Positions 1 through 8,300 of a DNA stretch of 14,043 nt are shown here, piece by piece. The stretch comes from Candidatus Eiseniibacteriota bacterium (GTDB lineage Bacteria > Joyebacterota > Joyebacteria > Joyebacterales > Joyebacteraceae), in assembly GCA_030609605.1 (NCBI GenBank), contig JAUWBY010000036.1, forward strand, positions 1-14,043, given 5' to 3'. The notes under the pieces were generated by a model. The model was not told the DNA's origin. It saw only the letters and a program-made list of their open reading frames with translations, and ran no database searches. Numbering within the stretch: the first letter of the stretch is position 1; each line of letters begins with the position of its first letter. Position numbers and translations under genes: made by a program.

Positions 1-1
1 A

Positions 2-394
2 GTCGTTGTGATAGGCGCCACCAACAGACCCGACATGCTCGATCCAGCACTCCTGCGTCCCGGACGCTTCGACCACCAGATCGAGGTGCCGCTTCCCACC
101 GAAGATGCCAGGCGCGACATTCTGCGCGTGCACCTGAAGTCGAAGCCTCTCACCTCGGATGTCGATATCGACGCGCTCGTACCGCTCACTCAGGGACTGT
201 CGGGCGCCGACATCGAGGAGGTGTGCAGAGAAGCATCCATCGCTGCGCTACGCAAGAGCGACTTCGACGTGAAGGAGGCCGCCGTCACGATGGAGCAGCT
301 CAAGGAGGCTGCAAGCCACGTCTTCGACACGAAGCGCAGGCTGAAACCGAGGCGGATAGGATTCGTGGGTTCCGAGACGGCGGAAGACCCCTAG
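2..394 (+). CDS. Cdc48/VCP-type AAA+ ATPase, C-terminal part (5' end outside window)
   Basis: The reading frame is open from base 2, so only about 130 C-terminal residues are present. They begin inside the AAA second region of homology: a sensor-1 strand leading into GATNRP, then LDPALLRPGRFD, where the two arginines (visible residues 19 and 22) are the usual arginine-finger positions. A small helical domain follows with the sensor-2 type motif GLSGADIEEVCREA. This pattern matches the second ATPase ring of Cdc48/p97/VAT or related FtsH-like AAA unfoldases. Family members use ATP to pull proteins out of complexes or membranes. The tail after the helical bundle is basic (KRRLKPRR) and short. 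A zinc-protease domain of the FtsH kind is absent, because the protein stops soon after the AAA lid. The next gene starts 47 nt downstream on the same strand and is an Hsp70, so the two may be co-transcribed. The Walker A and B motifs lie outside the window. Confidence 0.9.
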   Translation, partial: VVVIGATNRPDMLDPALLRPGRFDHQIEVPLPTEDARRDILRVHLKSKPLTSDVDIDALVPLTQGLSGADIEEVCREASIAALRKSDFDVKEAAVTMEQLKEAASHVFDTKRRLKPRRIGFVGSETAEDP

Positions 395-427
395 CCAACC
401 GGGTACTCAGGGAATCGAACAGGCATC

Positions 428-433
428 AGGAGG
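428..433 (+). promoter_or_regulatory. Ribosome binding site of the Hsp70 gene
   Basis: AGGAGG lies 8 nt before the ATG at 442. It fixes the start of the Hsp70 there, where the protein opens directly with its first phosphate-binding strand. The longer open frame beginning at 223 would overlap the AAA gene and has no such site. Confidence 0.85.
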
Positions 434-441
434 ACACCAGC

Positions 442-2373
442 ATGCGAGACACAATAGGCATCGACTTGGGTTCCGTGAACTCGTCGGCCGCCGTGGCCTT
501 GGGTCCCGACGACGTGCTGGCCGTAGCAAGCCGCTTCGGCGCTACTCCGTACGGGAAGACGTTTCCGTCTTTCGTGCTTTTCGACACGGACGGCAACGTG
601 CAGCGCGTGGGGCAGCGCGCGAAGGAGGAGATGGCAATCAATCCGAAGCTCGTCGTCTGGGGCGCCAAGCGCCTAGTCGGACTCACGTACAGCGAGGCCA
701 AGAGGCGAGGTGAGCTTCGCAGATTCCAATTCGACATCCTGGAGGGGCACGACGGAGAGATCGCCATTCGTACGGGCACAGACAGGACTCGCAGCCCCGC
801 AGAGATCCTCGAGATCATCATCCGCGAGATTCGGGAGAACGCCGAGAACGCGACCGTCAACGAAGCTCTCGCTACCCCTTATCGTAGTGCAACTCTCGGG
901 ATCCCAGCCTACTTCACTGCGGTACGAACCGGTCACATCGTGGAGGCCGCGAAGCGAGCAGGATTCGAGGAGGTACGCACGGTCGCAGAACCGACGGCTG
1001 CTGCCCTCTGCTACTCCCTCAGCTTGAGCGACGAGGAGCGACGAAACGCCAAGCTGATCGTCTGCGACATCGGCGCCGGAACCCTCGACGTGACGATTCT
1101 GCAGATGATCCAGAGCGAGGGAGAGTTCGCTGTTGGCGAGCTGGCTGTTGCGGGAGATGAATGGGTCGGGGGGATCGACATGGACGACCTCCTCGCCAAG
1201 TATGTCATCGACCGCTACTCTCTCGAGGGAATCGAGAAGGACGCTCGCAAGATGTCGATGCTGGCGGAGGAGATCGAGCTTGCCAAGATCAGGCTCTCAA
1301 GATTCCATCAGACGGAGCTGCACCTGCCACCGATGAGAACGGTTGATCTTCATCGCAATGAGATGGAGGATGTTCTGCAACCGCTCCTCAAGCGAATCCG
1401 TAGGCCTCTGGCTGATGCTCTCGAGCAGGCGAAGCTCGGCGCCGAGAGAATCGACCATGTTCTCTTCGTCGGCGGACCGACGCGCATGCCCTGCGTTCGC
1501 TCCGCAGTCCGGAGTGAACTGGCCGGGCGCGGTGCCAGGGGGGCACTCCTGACGAAGATTGACGCCATCGAGGAAGACGGCAACCCTGTTGATCCCATGG
1601 AATGCGTGGCCCAAGGCGCTGCGCTCTGCGCCGCCGGCATCCTCGAGCCGATGCTCGTCAGGCTCTCTGAGGGATACGGAACCACCTTCGAGGTACCCGG
1701 TCACAAACCGTACTTCAAGCAGATCCTCAGAGAGAACGCCTCCTATCCAATCGAGAAGACGCTGCTTCTCTCATACAGGAACCCCATGGCAAAGGCCGTG
1801 TACGTAGATCTGGCTGTCAAGCGTCGCGATTCGGACAGCTCAACAGGATACCGCTATGAGCTGCTCGCTCTGCAACCTCTCTTCGTGAAGCCAACCGGCA
1901 CGGAATACCTCATCAACGTGAGCCTCGAGGTCACGGAGCAGAAAGGAGTTGTCGCAAAGCTCCAGCAACTTGGGGCGGACCTGGAAGTCACCTACAGGTC
2001 CGTCAATCTCCTTCAGGGAGAACAGGTCCAGCTTCAGGAGGACTATCCGCCGGAGTTTGACGCCAGCGGGATTCACAGAGCCGATGTAACACCGTGGTCG
2101 AACGAGCAGCTCGAGCGGATGATCCAAGTCGCCGGCATGGCTCTCGATATGCTGCCTCCCGAGCCGGTGGCAGCCGTGCGGGAGGCTCGCGATGCGCTCA
2201 AGGATGTCGTGCGCCGCGCGGCCGAGGAGCAGCTGAGCGATCCGAACTGCAGTTGCCCTGAAACGGCTAACGGAATCTGCTGTCTCGTCCAGGAACTCTT
2301 CGGTGCGGGTGAGATCTCCCAGAGCGACCGCGACAGGTACCTCCGCGATCTCGGCAAGATAGCGAGTGGATGA
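442..2373 (+). CDS. Divergent Hsp70 (DnaK-like) chaperone
   Basis: This 643-residue protein has a recognisable actin/Hsp70 ATPase domain in its first ~385 residues. The phosphate-1 loop is near the start (IGIDLGSVNSS), phosphate-2 is DIGAGTLD at 209-216, an EPTAAAL segment lies near 180, and the adenosine motif GGPTRMP is at 344-350. The remaining ~260 residues only loosely resemble a DnaK substrate-binding beta domain (RENASYPIEKTLLL) followed by a helical lid-like tail. The tail carries an unusual cysteine cluster, C603, C605, C613 and C614, which could bind metal or form disulfides. The usual acidic DnaK C-terminus is absent. No DnaJ or GrpE gene is adjacent; instead the gene follows an AAA+ unfoldase by 47 nt, so the pair may cooperate in protein remodelling (inference). 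It converges with the next gene, leaving 76 nt between stop codons and no clear terminator. It is a paralog-type Hsp70 rather than the housekeeping DnaK. Confidence 0.88.
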   Translation: MRDTIGIDLGSVNSSAAVALGPDDVLAVASRFGATPYGKTFPSFVLFDTDGNVQRVGQRAKEEMAINPKLVVWGAKRLVGLTYSEAKRRGELRRFQFDILEGHDGEIAIRTGTDRTRSPAEILEIIIREIRENAENATVNEALATPYRSATLGIPAYFTAVRTGHIVEAAKRAGFEEVRTVAEPTAAALCYSLSLSDEERRNAKLIVCDIGAGTLDVTILQMIQSEGEFAVGELAVAGDEWVGGIDMDDLLAKYVIDRYSLEGIEKDARKMSMLAEEIELAKIRLSRFHQTELHLPPMRTVDLHRNEMEDVLQPLLKRIRRPLADALEQAKLGAERIDHVLFVGGPTRMPCVRSAVRSELAGRGARGALLTKIDAIEEDGNPVDPMECVAQGAALCAAGILEPMLVRLSEGYGTTFEVPGHKPYFKQILRENASYPIEKTLLLSYRNPMAKAVYVDLAVKRRDSDSSTGYRYELLALQPLFVKPTGTEYLINVSLEVTEQKGVVAKLQQLGADLEVTYRSVNLLQGEQVQLQEDYPPEFDASGIHRADVTPWSNEQLERMIQVAGMALDMLPPEPVAAVREARDALKDVVRRAAEEQLSDPNCSCPETANGICCLVQELFGAGEISQSDRDRYLRDLGKIASG

Positions 2374-2449
2374 CGCGCCACGTGCCGAAGCAGCTAAGTC
2401 AAACACATTGTTCCGACATCCACGCACAAGAAGCCGGCAACTTCGAGAG

Positions 2450-3505
2450 CTAGAAGCAGAGGGAACCGGAAAGCTGTGTCCTCCAAGGTCTCTTGAGTCC
2501 TTCCACTACTGGAACACTGGCGCAATCAAGCCTCAAGACGGCTGTGCCGCTCATATCGACGCCCGCGCCGAACCCATAGGAGAAGCCCTCCACGTCTCCA
2601 TCCTCGTCGACCACGTAACCAAGTCTCACTGACAACAGGTCACGAAAACCCGGAGAGGCCTCACTCTCGCTCGAGGCTCTGAATCCCAGGAACGAACCTT
2701 CGAACTCTGCGCCAACACCCCAGATCCCACTGGGATCAATGTCTGTGTCTTCCGGGATCGGCCGCTGATACTGCGCGCACAGCAGAATGTCAATCGCCCT
2801 GGCGTACGAGAGCCTCCCGGACGCACCGAATAGCGCAACCTTGGGAAGAGGCCATTTCTCGTCGTTAGTGAACTTGATCTCCGACCCGCTGTGCAGCACT
2901 GCGGCGCCGGCTCTCACAAGGAGCTCCGCATCAGCGATCTTATACCCTGCGCGGAACTCTACACCCATATCCGTCGCATCGGTCGAGCCACTTCCCTTCT
3001 CGTCGTCCTGGGTGTACTCGGCCGGCACAAGTTCCACGCGTACGTGCTTGTAGTTGACGCCCAAGCCCACATGGTCCCAGAAGGCTCTGCTGTACGCAAT
3101 GGAGCGGACGATCTCATAGGGTTCGAAGTAGCCGATGGGGTCTGGACTGTCCGGACTCGTAGCCACCTGTTTCCCGAATGTAAGGTGCGTAACTGACCCC
3201 GCGAATACCCCCACCCTATCTACCCGGACGCCACACGCGCCGTACACGTACTCCACCTCGTCCCAGTCAGGAACGGGGTGCGTGAAGACCCCGGTGACAT
3301 TGACGCGGCCCTTCATGAACGCAAGCCCGCCCGGATTCCATGAACATGCACTGGCATCGTCAGTGACTGCGACCGTGCAGTTACCCATGCCCGCCGATCG
3401 CGCGTTGGGCTGGATGCACAGGCAAAAAGGACCGCCGACGGAGACCTGGCCTTGCGCCGCAGCTATCGAACACAACACGAAGGCAATTGCAATCATGGTT
3501 CGCAT
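2450..3505 (-). CDS. PorV/PorQ-like (UPF0164-type) outer-membrane beta-barrel protein
   Basis: A 351-residue exported protein. A cleavable signal peptide covers about residues 1-19, ending AAAQG. The N-terminal block at 34-64 (NARSAGMGNC...VTDDASA...WNPGGLAF) is the hallmark of the PorV/PorQ/UPF0164 family of FadL-related barrels in FCB bacteria. The rest alternates short polar and aromatic strands typical of outer-membrane barrels, and the chain ends in phenylalanine (GSLCF), as barrel proteins often do. In type IX secretion, PorV shuttles cargo bearing C-terminal domains at the outer membrane; other family members have unknown roles. The ATG is preceded by AGGAGG at 3516-3511, 5 nt away. 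The gene lies 53 nt downstream of the lipoprotein gene on the same strand and is probably in its operon. Family placement is fairly secure; a secretion role is inferred from the neighbouring proteins. Confidence 0.72.
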   Translation of the reverse strand: MRTMIAIAFVLCSIAAAQGQVSVGGPFCLCIQPNARSAGMGNCTVAVTDDASACSWNPGGLAFMKGRVNVTGVFTHPVPDWDEVEYVYGACGVRVDRVGVFAGSVTHLTFGKQVATSPDSPDPIGYFEPYEIVRSIAYSRAFWDHVGLGVNYKHVRVELVPAEYTQDDEKGSGSTDATDMGVEFRAGYKIADAELLVRAGAAVLHSGSEIKFTNDEKWPLPKVALFGASGRLSYARAIDILLCAQYQRPIPEDTDIDPSGIWGVGAEFEGSFLGFRASSESEASPGFRDLLSVRLGYVVDEDGDVEGFSYGFGAGVDMSGTAVLRLDCASVPVVEGLKRPWRTQLSGSLCF

Positions 3506-3552
3506 CGCACCCTCCTGGCTCGATTACACCATATCGCCCGCTCAGCTGGGCT

Positions 3553-3571
3553 CCTGCCCTAGTTGGGCAGG
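3553..3571 (-). other. Intercistronic stem-loop carrying the lipoprotein stop codon
   Basis: A perfect 7-bp stem (CCTGCCC at 3553-3559 pairing with GGGCAGG at 3565-3571) encloses a 5-nt loop. The TAG stop of the lipoprotein gene (3561-3559) overlaps the loop and stem edge. There is no U tract after it on the minus strand, so a full terminator is unlikely. It could stabilise the upstream message or tune expression of the barrel gene that starts 53 nt later. Confidence 0.5.
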
Positions 3572-5484
3572 TCCGGCACACCTGTCTCGACGCTCGATTC
3601 GCCGAACAGCTCGAGCAAAGCCCTGACCACTGGTTTGACCTCCGGCGTCTTCATGAAGAACAGGGGAAAACCGAAGTAGCAGACATTGCCCTTGGCCGAG
3701 CCCGTGTACGAAAGCAGTGCACATGTGGTTCCCTGGAAGTTGAAGTTCAGGAAACACTCGGCAGAGAACGCCTCGATGGCGGCTCCATCAGACGGCGTCA
3801 GCGCCTCGAGACGCGGCAGGCCGCAACCAGCGTAGGAGGGGTGTGAGCTTTCGTACAGGTGCGACCATTTCCCTAGAGTGTCGACCCACATGGACTGCAG
3901 CTCGTAGATCGCAGCTTCGGGCACGCCCGTCGTGGTGAGTTCGGCGCCCAGGAAGCAGTAGCCGTATTCCCAAGGAGCATCCTTGTTCGCTCGGTGCCCG
4001 CTGCTGGCGACTGCCCCTACTCCAAGAACGTCCCTGATGAAGACGCTTGCCCGCGTGGTGTCATCCGGCGATACGGCAAACGGATAGCTCTCCCCAGCGA
4101 TCTGTGACAGAGCCTCGAAACCACATAGGATCAGATTGCCGCCGACTCGGACGTAGCTCGGCAGCACAGAGTAGCCTGAGGAATACGGAAAGAACGCACT
4201 CTGGAGAGCCTCTGCATCAGTGTCAACATACCAGATCACAGAAGACGCCCCGGCCAGCAGATCAACTGGAGGAACCAGCTCGGGGTAGGATGGCTCCCAC
4301 TGAATCGCCGGACGTGAGAACTCGGTCGTCAGTGTGTCGTAGAAAGCATCACGCTGCGCGTCTGAAGCCCATACCGGATGTCCCTCGTTATGGTCATAGT
4401 CGTCGATGATAAGGATGTAGGAGTCGAGATCCGTCTCGATCACGTCAAACGCGATCTTTCCCTTTGTCAGCATCCCTACGTTGTCGAGAACATCAACGTA
4501 GAGCGCGTGCTGACCGACACTCGGGAGGATGTCGAAGTGCCTGGCGGTGAGTGACCAGGGCGACCAGTCGAGCGTGTCATCGTACGCGAAGCGGTAGCCG
4601 GTGATCTCGCCACCGTACTCAGAGGCGCTGGCGACCCAGTCGAATTCGAGGTGATCTCCCTCGAAGATCGGCTCGTAGAGGTCATGCTCTGGCTGCCACT
4701 GCGGACCTCGATAGACTTTCGTGGCGAAGACATTCGAGTTCACGTATAGCTTCGGGCCAACCAACTCCGGAATGCATATGAACTCCCGTGTCGCCGGCGT
4801 CGGGTCAATGCCCCCTTCATCGTCGATCGCCCACACATCGAATCTGTACCTACCATCCAAGGGACCGAAAGCCATAGATGTGACTTCGGCTCCCAGGCTG
4901 TCCTCTGATGCAATCTCGAGCCATTCCTCAATCGGCGCCTCCCACTCGTAAAGCGCGTAGCCGAACCCAACCACGAATCCATCCGAATCGCTGCCCTGCC
5001 ATGTGAAGATGACCATGGGACCCGTGACCCCCGACGGCCCAGTCACTATCTGCGTTTCGGGGAGGTTGTTCCTGGGCGTGAATACTACGCAGGCAGGAGC
5101 TGGATCTGCCAATCCATCGTCATCTACCGCAGCCACCTGCAACGTATGTACACGACTGTCTTCCGCTGCGAGAGGAGCACCGTCGGGTTGGGAAAACGTG
5201 AAAACGCTATCTGTTCTCGATGTGTTCCACCACGGACCGTCGTCCAGCTTCACCCGGTAGCTGGAGACGTATCCATCGCTATCATCTCCTCCCCAATGGG
5301 CCGTAACTCTGTAGCCGGCGCCTTCGCGGACGCCGGCCCCTACCGTCAGATGGGTATCAGGAGGCGTGTTTGGGGACAGCGGTCCCATGGGCGACTGCTC
5401 GCAACCGCTGCACAGCACAGCCAGAACAATGATTGCAGCTACACATTTCAAGGAGCGCATCTCGAACCTGGCAGCAAAACGCAT
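3559..5484 (-). CDS. Lipoprotein with fibronectin/Ig-like repeats and an amidotransferase-like C-terminal domain
   Basis: A 641-residue predicted surface or periplasmic lipoprotein. The signal sequence runs to a lipobox-like LCSGC with Cys28 as the likely lipidated residue; the -3 position is cysteine, so the box is imperfect. Three beta-sandwich modules follow at roughly 40-140, 145-235 and 260-345. The first two share W.G.DSDG and a later AxDDxGxxDPxPA ending, a fibronectin-III-like pattern common in FCB secreted proteins. From about 355 an alpha/beta domain begins (YILIIDDYDHNEGHPVW) and resembles the class I amidotransferase-like fold; strand GGNLILCGFE places Cys454 near where a nucleophile might sit. 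No enzymatic activity can be assigned. The ATG at 5484 is chosen because GGAGG (5496-5492) precedes it by 7 nt; the internal Met9 has only a weak site. It is the first gene of a probable two-gene unit with the downstream barrel protein. Confidence 0.75.
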   Translation of the reverse strand: MRFAARFEMRSLKCVAAIIVLAVLCSGCEQSPMGPLSPNTPPDTHLTVGAGVREGAGYRVTAHWGGDDSDGYVSSYRVKLDDGPWWNTSRTDSVFTFSQPDGAPLAAEDSRVHTLQVAAVDDDGLADPAPACVVFTPRNNLPETQIVTGPSGVTGPMVIFTWQGSDSDGFVVGFGYALYEWEAPIEEWLEIASEDSLGAEVTSMAFGPLDGRYRFDVWAIDDEGGIDPTPATREFICIPELVGPKLYVNSNVFATKVYRGPQWQPEHDLYEPIFEGDHLEFDWVASASEYGGEITGYRFAYDDTLDWSPWSLTARHFDILPSVGQHALYVDVLDNVGMLTKGKIAFDVIETDLDSYILIIDDYDHNEGHPVWASDAQRDAFYDTLTTEFSRPAIQWEPSYPELVPPVDLLAGASSVIWYVDTDAEALQSAFFPYSSGYSVLPSYVRVGGNLILCGFEALSQIAGESYPFAVSPDDTTRASVFIRDVLGVGAVASSGHRANKDAPWEYGYCFLGAELTTTGVPEAAIYELQSMWVDTLGKWSHLYESSHPSYAGCGLPRLEALTPSDGAAIEAFSAECFLNFNFQGTTCALLSYTGSAKGNVCYFGFPLFFMKTPEVKPVVRALLELFGESSVETGVPDLPN

Positions 5485-5576
5485 GGCCGGACCTCCCCCC
5501 TGTGTCTACGTTTCCCACACTCAACCCAGATGCTTGAACTGCTCGTGAAGCTAGCACATCTTACAAGGCGCCGCCA

Positions 5577-5605
5577 AGTATATCGAAATCCGAGTAGTGT
5601 GTCGG
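5577..5605 (-). promoter_or_regulatory. Candidate sigma-70-type promoter for the lipoprotein gene
   Basis: Reading the minus strand, CCGACA (5605-5600) is followed after exactly 17 nt by TATACT (5582-5577). These match the -35 box at 4 of 6 and the -10 box at 5 of 6 positions. Transcription would begin near 5570 and leave an ~85-nt leader before the ATG at 5484. It lies between the terminator-like hairpin of the preceding unit and the lipoprotein, which suits independent transcription. Confidence 0.45.
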
Positions 5606-5638
5606 TTCTTGTACTGCAGTCATCGCTCACACACAAGA

Positions 5639-5685
5639 AGGCGGACAGCACCTGCCCCCCCCCACGGGACCAGTCCTGTCCGCCT
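5639..5685 (-). terminator. Large hairpin, probable terminator of the paralog operon
   Basis: A perfect 10-bp stem (AGGCGGACAG at 5639-5648 pairing with CTGTCCGCCT at 5676-5685) encloses a 27-nt loop. It lies 25 nt after the stop of the second paralog. On the minus strand the stem is followed by TTCTTGTGTGTG, a moderately U-rich tail. The loop contains nine consecutive C on the plus strand (5655-5663) and a smaller nested GGAC/GTCC pairing. The loop is larger than in textbook terminators, so this is a probable rather than certain assignment. Confidence 0.55.
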
Positions 5686-5710
5686 CTCCTGAACCTCGAT
5701 TCCGGCGACC

Positions 5711-8275
5711 CTATTTGAGCAAGATCATCTTCCTCATGGACGTGAACTCATCGGACGCAATCCGGTAGAAGTAGATTCCGCTTCCAACGAACTCGCCGTG
5801 GTCGTTCCTTCCGTCCCACATGACCTCGTGGGGACCGGACGATCTCAGCTCGTCAACCAGCGTTCTCATCTTCTGCCCGGCGACGTTGTAGATATCGAGG
5901 AGAACGTCGCCCGGCTGTGCGATGCTGTAAGCTATCGTCGTCGTCGGATTGAACGGGTTCGGTCGATTCTGCGACAGCGTGAAGCCGACGGCCGAGACCT
6001 CGTCCCCGGGGTCGTCGACCCCCGTGGATGTGCCGAACCAGTCCACCGCGTCCTGGATGAGCATCCTGATGTCGTCGTCGTTCGTGAACTGCGACAGATC
6101 GAACGTCAGATAGAACGACTTGTAGATGAGGTTGTCGAGCCAGATGCCTGCGCCCAGCTCGTACCCGTACGCGTAGCCGCTGAACGGGCCATCCTGGAAC
6201 GTGAAGGACGCCCACGACCAGAGTTCGGGATTCGAAACCTCGTCCCAGTAGGAATCCGGGCAGTCATCATTGATGATAACATCCGGGCTGTCGGAGTAGA
6301 CTGGAAGCTCAACACCGTCATCGCCGATGGGAGAACCGGCCCACCCGATGATGCTGCCGTAGTCGTACTCGTATGTGTAGGGACCGCCGATCCCGTCGGT
6401 ACCGGCGTGCGGCGGGACGCCAACGGTTCCATCAGGAACGTACTGGGCTCTCAAGTAACCCCTGTAGAACTTCTTCATCGGCCTCAAGTATCCCAGTGCG
6501 TGCTGCGCGTTCCCGAATTCGTCCGATGCGAGGAACAGATTCTTGGGATCCCCTGTTGTACCACTGTTGAGGAAATCGATGAGAGCGGCCGAGAGCGTGT
6601 CTGACTCAGCGGCGGAGCCCATGTTGTTGCCGTAGACGAAGATCGTGCTGTAGCTCTCCGGGAAGGCGTACTGCTCGTACTCCTCCCAGTTGTAGGTGTC
6701 GTAGACCAAGTCCGCAGCGTCCAGCGCCATGACGAACACCGGGAACTCAATGTTCTGGTAGTCCTGGTAGCCGGGAACCGTACCCGCGTGCGCCAACAAC
6801 GCTTCGACACCGTTCGTGGGCAGCATCCGGATGGAATAGTACTCGGCCGGAGCACCAGCCGGCAGCGTCCCTCTGTTGCCCGCCGGAGAGCCGTCGGTCG
6901 CGGCGAAGTAGTACCGAAGTTCGGTGCTGATGGGAATCTCCGGCAGCATGTAGTGGTACGTGTTCGGCGCCTCGAAACTCGTGTGAGACACGGCCTGCCA
7001 GCCTTCACCATAGTTGTAGTAGAGGGAGTCGGCAGCCACGTCTGATGCATCGGTGATGGTTATCGATGCCCCCGGTGTTGTGTCGAACGTGTTGCCGATC
7101 TCATCGTAGACGAAGGCAGGAGGCTGACCATCGACGTCTATGGAGAAGCGAATCGCGAGCTCATTCTCAAGGAAGTTGCCGGGCGGCTCGATGCCCAGGT
7201 ACTGGCTGCTCACGACGATCTCGCGTACGTAGCAGAGACCGATGTCGGCAGTGTCATTCTGAATGCCGACCGTCGCGCTGCGGCCTTCGTCGTGAGGAGC
7301 GTTGGTGCCGATCTGCCCCAGCACGACGTCCTGGTACTGGAAGACCATGTCGCCATTCTCGTGGAAGATAACCTCAAACGTGAGTGTCATCTCCTCGACG
7401 GTACCGTGGCCGAATGTGAAATCGTGCCACTCGACAACGCAGTAGCGGTTGGGAGCGTCTCCGAAGGTCTGGAAGTAGGTGTCACCCGTTCCCTCGATCG
7501 CCTCCAGATCATCCCAGAGAGGCGCCACAAGCGCCGGCATCTGCGTGAAGCCCGGGATAGGATAGACGTAGTTGAAGAAGAAACCGTCGTTGTCCCAGCC
7601 TGAGTCCGGGTACGGATCGTACCAGCCGTTCTCGGCCAGCAGGATCTCGCCGTTCGTGTCGACGTACATGTAGGTTCTATCGATCCCGTAGAACGGGAAG
7701 GTGAATCCGAACGGGATCGGCTCCGAGAAGTTCTCGTCGCCTGAGAAACTCGGGACGCCGTACATGATCGTGGACGTGCCGGTCTCGCTGATCTCGATCC
7801 AGTCGTACACCGGGCCGCCGGGCTCCCGGCTGTCTATCCACTCGTATCCCATCTCGTCGGGGCCACCGGTCCCGTAGTGCAGAGCGATCTCGGTCTCGAT
7901 CTCGAGTGAGTCGTTCCCGGGGTTCGCGTCGCCGGCGAGCGCCGTTGTCATGGTGACCGTATGGGCGCCGAGCTCAGCCGGCACCCACACGTCCATGAAC
8001 GTCACCACGACGGTGGCGCCCGCCGCGATCGTGCCTGAGTGGACTACCGTACTTGTGTAAACTACCACCATCGACTCATCGGCGATCTCGCACGTGACGT
8101 CGAAGCTCGCCGTCACTTCCGAGACACCGAAGTTCTTCACAGTCCCAGACGGGGTGACAGCTCGGCCCACGACCTCAGACATATCTGGTTCTTCGATCGA
8201 AAGCACGCCGACGTCGGCCGGAGCCGATACGACTGCCAGAAGCACCATCATCACTGCCACCACCGTCGTTCTCAT
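5711..8275 (-). CDS. Secreted multidomain protein with FlgD/Por-type C-terminal domain (paralog 2)
   Basis: An 854-residue exported protein. A signal peptide spans about 1-20 (cleavage near SAPA). Next is a CARDB/Ig-like domain at ~22-130 (SGTVKNFG...VTCEI, AGDANPGNDS). A beta-rich nidogen-like module at ~135-375 contains PIPFGFTFPFYG and YVDTNGEILL. An Ig-like module lies at ~385-485 (YYNYGEGW, LRYYFAATDGS). An alpha/beta amidotransferase-like module covers ~487-755, ending DAVDWFG. Residues 766-854 form the C-terminal domain (SQNRPNPFNPTTTI, YNVAGQKMRTLVD, SGIYFYR, RKMILLK), a FlgD-Ig-like fold used in type IX-like sorting in FCB bacteria. No protease triad or other active site was recognised, so the role is probably structural or adhesive (inference). 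GGAGG (8287-8283) precedes the ATG by 7 nt. It follows its paralog by only 25 nt and is therefore almost certainly co-transcribed with it. Confidence 0.85.
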   Translation of the reverse strand: MRTTVVAVMMVLLAVVSAPADVGVLSIEEPDMSEVVGRAVTPSGTVKNFGVSEVTASFDVTCEIADESMVVVYTSTVVHSGTIAAGATVVVTFMDVWVPAELGAHTVTMTTALAGDANPGNDSLEIETEIALHYGTGGPDEMGYEWIDSREPGGPVYDWIEISETGTSTIMYGVPSFSGDENFSEPIPFGFTFPFYGIDRTYMYVDTNGEILLAENGWYDPYPDSGWDNDGFFFNYVYPIPGFTQMPALVAPLWDDLEAIEGTGDTYFQTFGDAPNRYCVVEWHDFTFGHGTVEEMTLTFEVIFHENGDMVFQYQDVVLGQIGTNAPHDEGRSATVGIQNDTADIGLCYVREIVVSSQYLGIEPPGNFLENELAIRFSIDVDGQPPAFVYDEIGNTFDTTPGASITITDASDVAADSLYYNYGEGWQAVSHTSFEAPNTYHYMLPEIPISTELRYYFAATDGSPAGNRGTLPAGAPAEYYSIRMLPTNGVEALLAHAGTVPGYQDYQNIEFPVFVMALDAADLVYDTYNWEEYEQYAFPESYSTIFVYGNNMGSAAESDTLSAALIDFLNSGTTGDPKNLFLASDEFGNAQHALGYLRPMKKFYRGYLRAQYVPDGTVGVPPHAGTDGIGGPYTYEYDYGSIIGWAGSPIGDDGVELPVYSDSPDVIINDDCPDSYWDEVSNPELWSWASFTFQDGPFSGYAYGYELGAGIWLDNLIYKSFYLTFDLSQFTNDDDIRMLIQDAVDWFGTSTGVDDPGDEVSAVGFTLSQNRPNPFNPTTTIAYSIAQPGDVLLDIYNVAGQKMRTLVDELRSSGPHEVMWDGRNDHGEFVGSGIYFYRIASDEFTSMRKMILLK

Positions 8276-8300
8276 GTGTGTCCCTCCGTCTTCCTCCCAG

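Noticed and set aside
223..441. Upstream extension of the Hsp70 frame by about 73 residues
   Set aside because: It overlaps the AAA gene in another frame, lacks family resemblance, and the AGGAGG before the ATG at 442 gives a clear start.
1840..2427. Minus-strand open frame of 195 codons over the Hsp70 3' end
   Set aside because: It is antisense to conserved Hsp70 coding sequence and has no family resemblance or good ribosome binding site.
5798..6604. Long plus-strand open frame of 268 codons inside paralog 2
   Set aside because: It is antisense to the conserved C-terminal part of a well-supported secreted protein; such frames arise from biased codon use in GC-rich genes, and it has no recognised domain.
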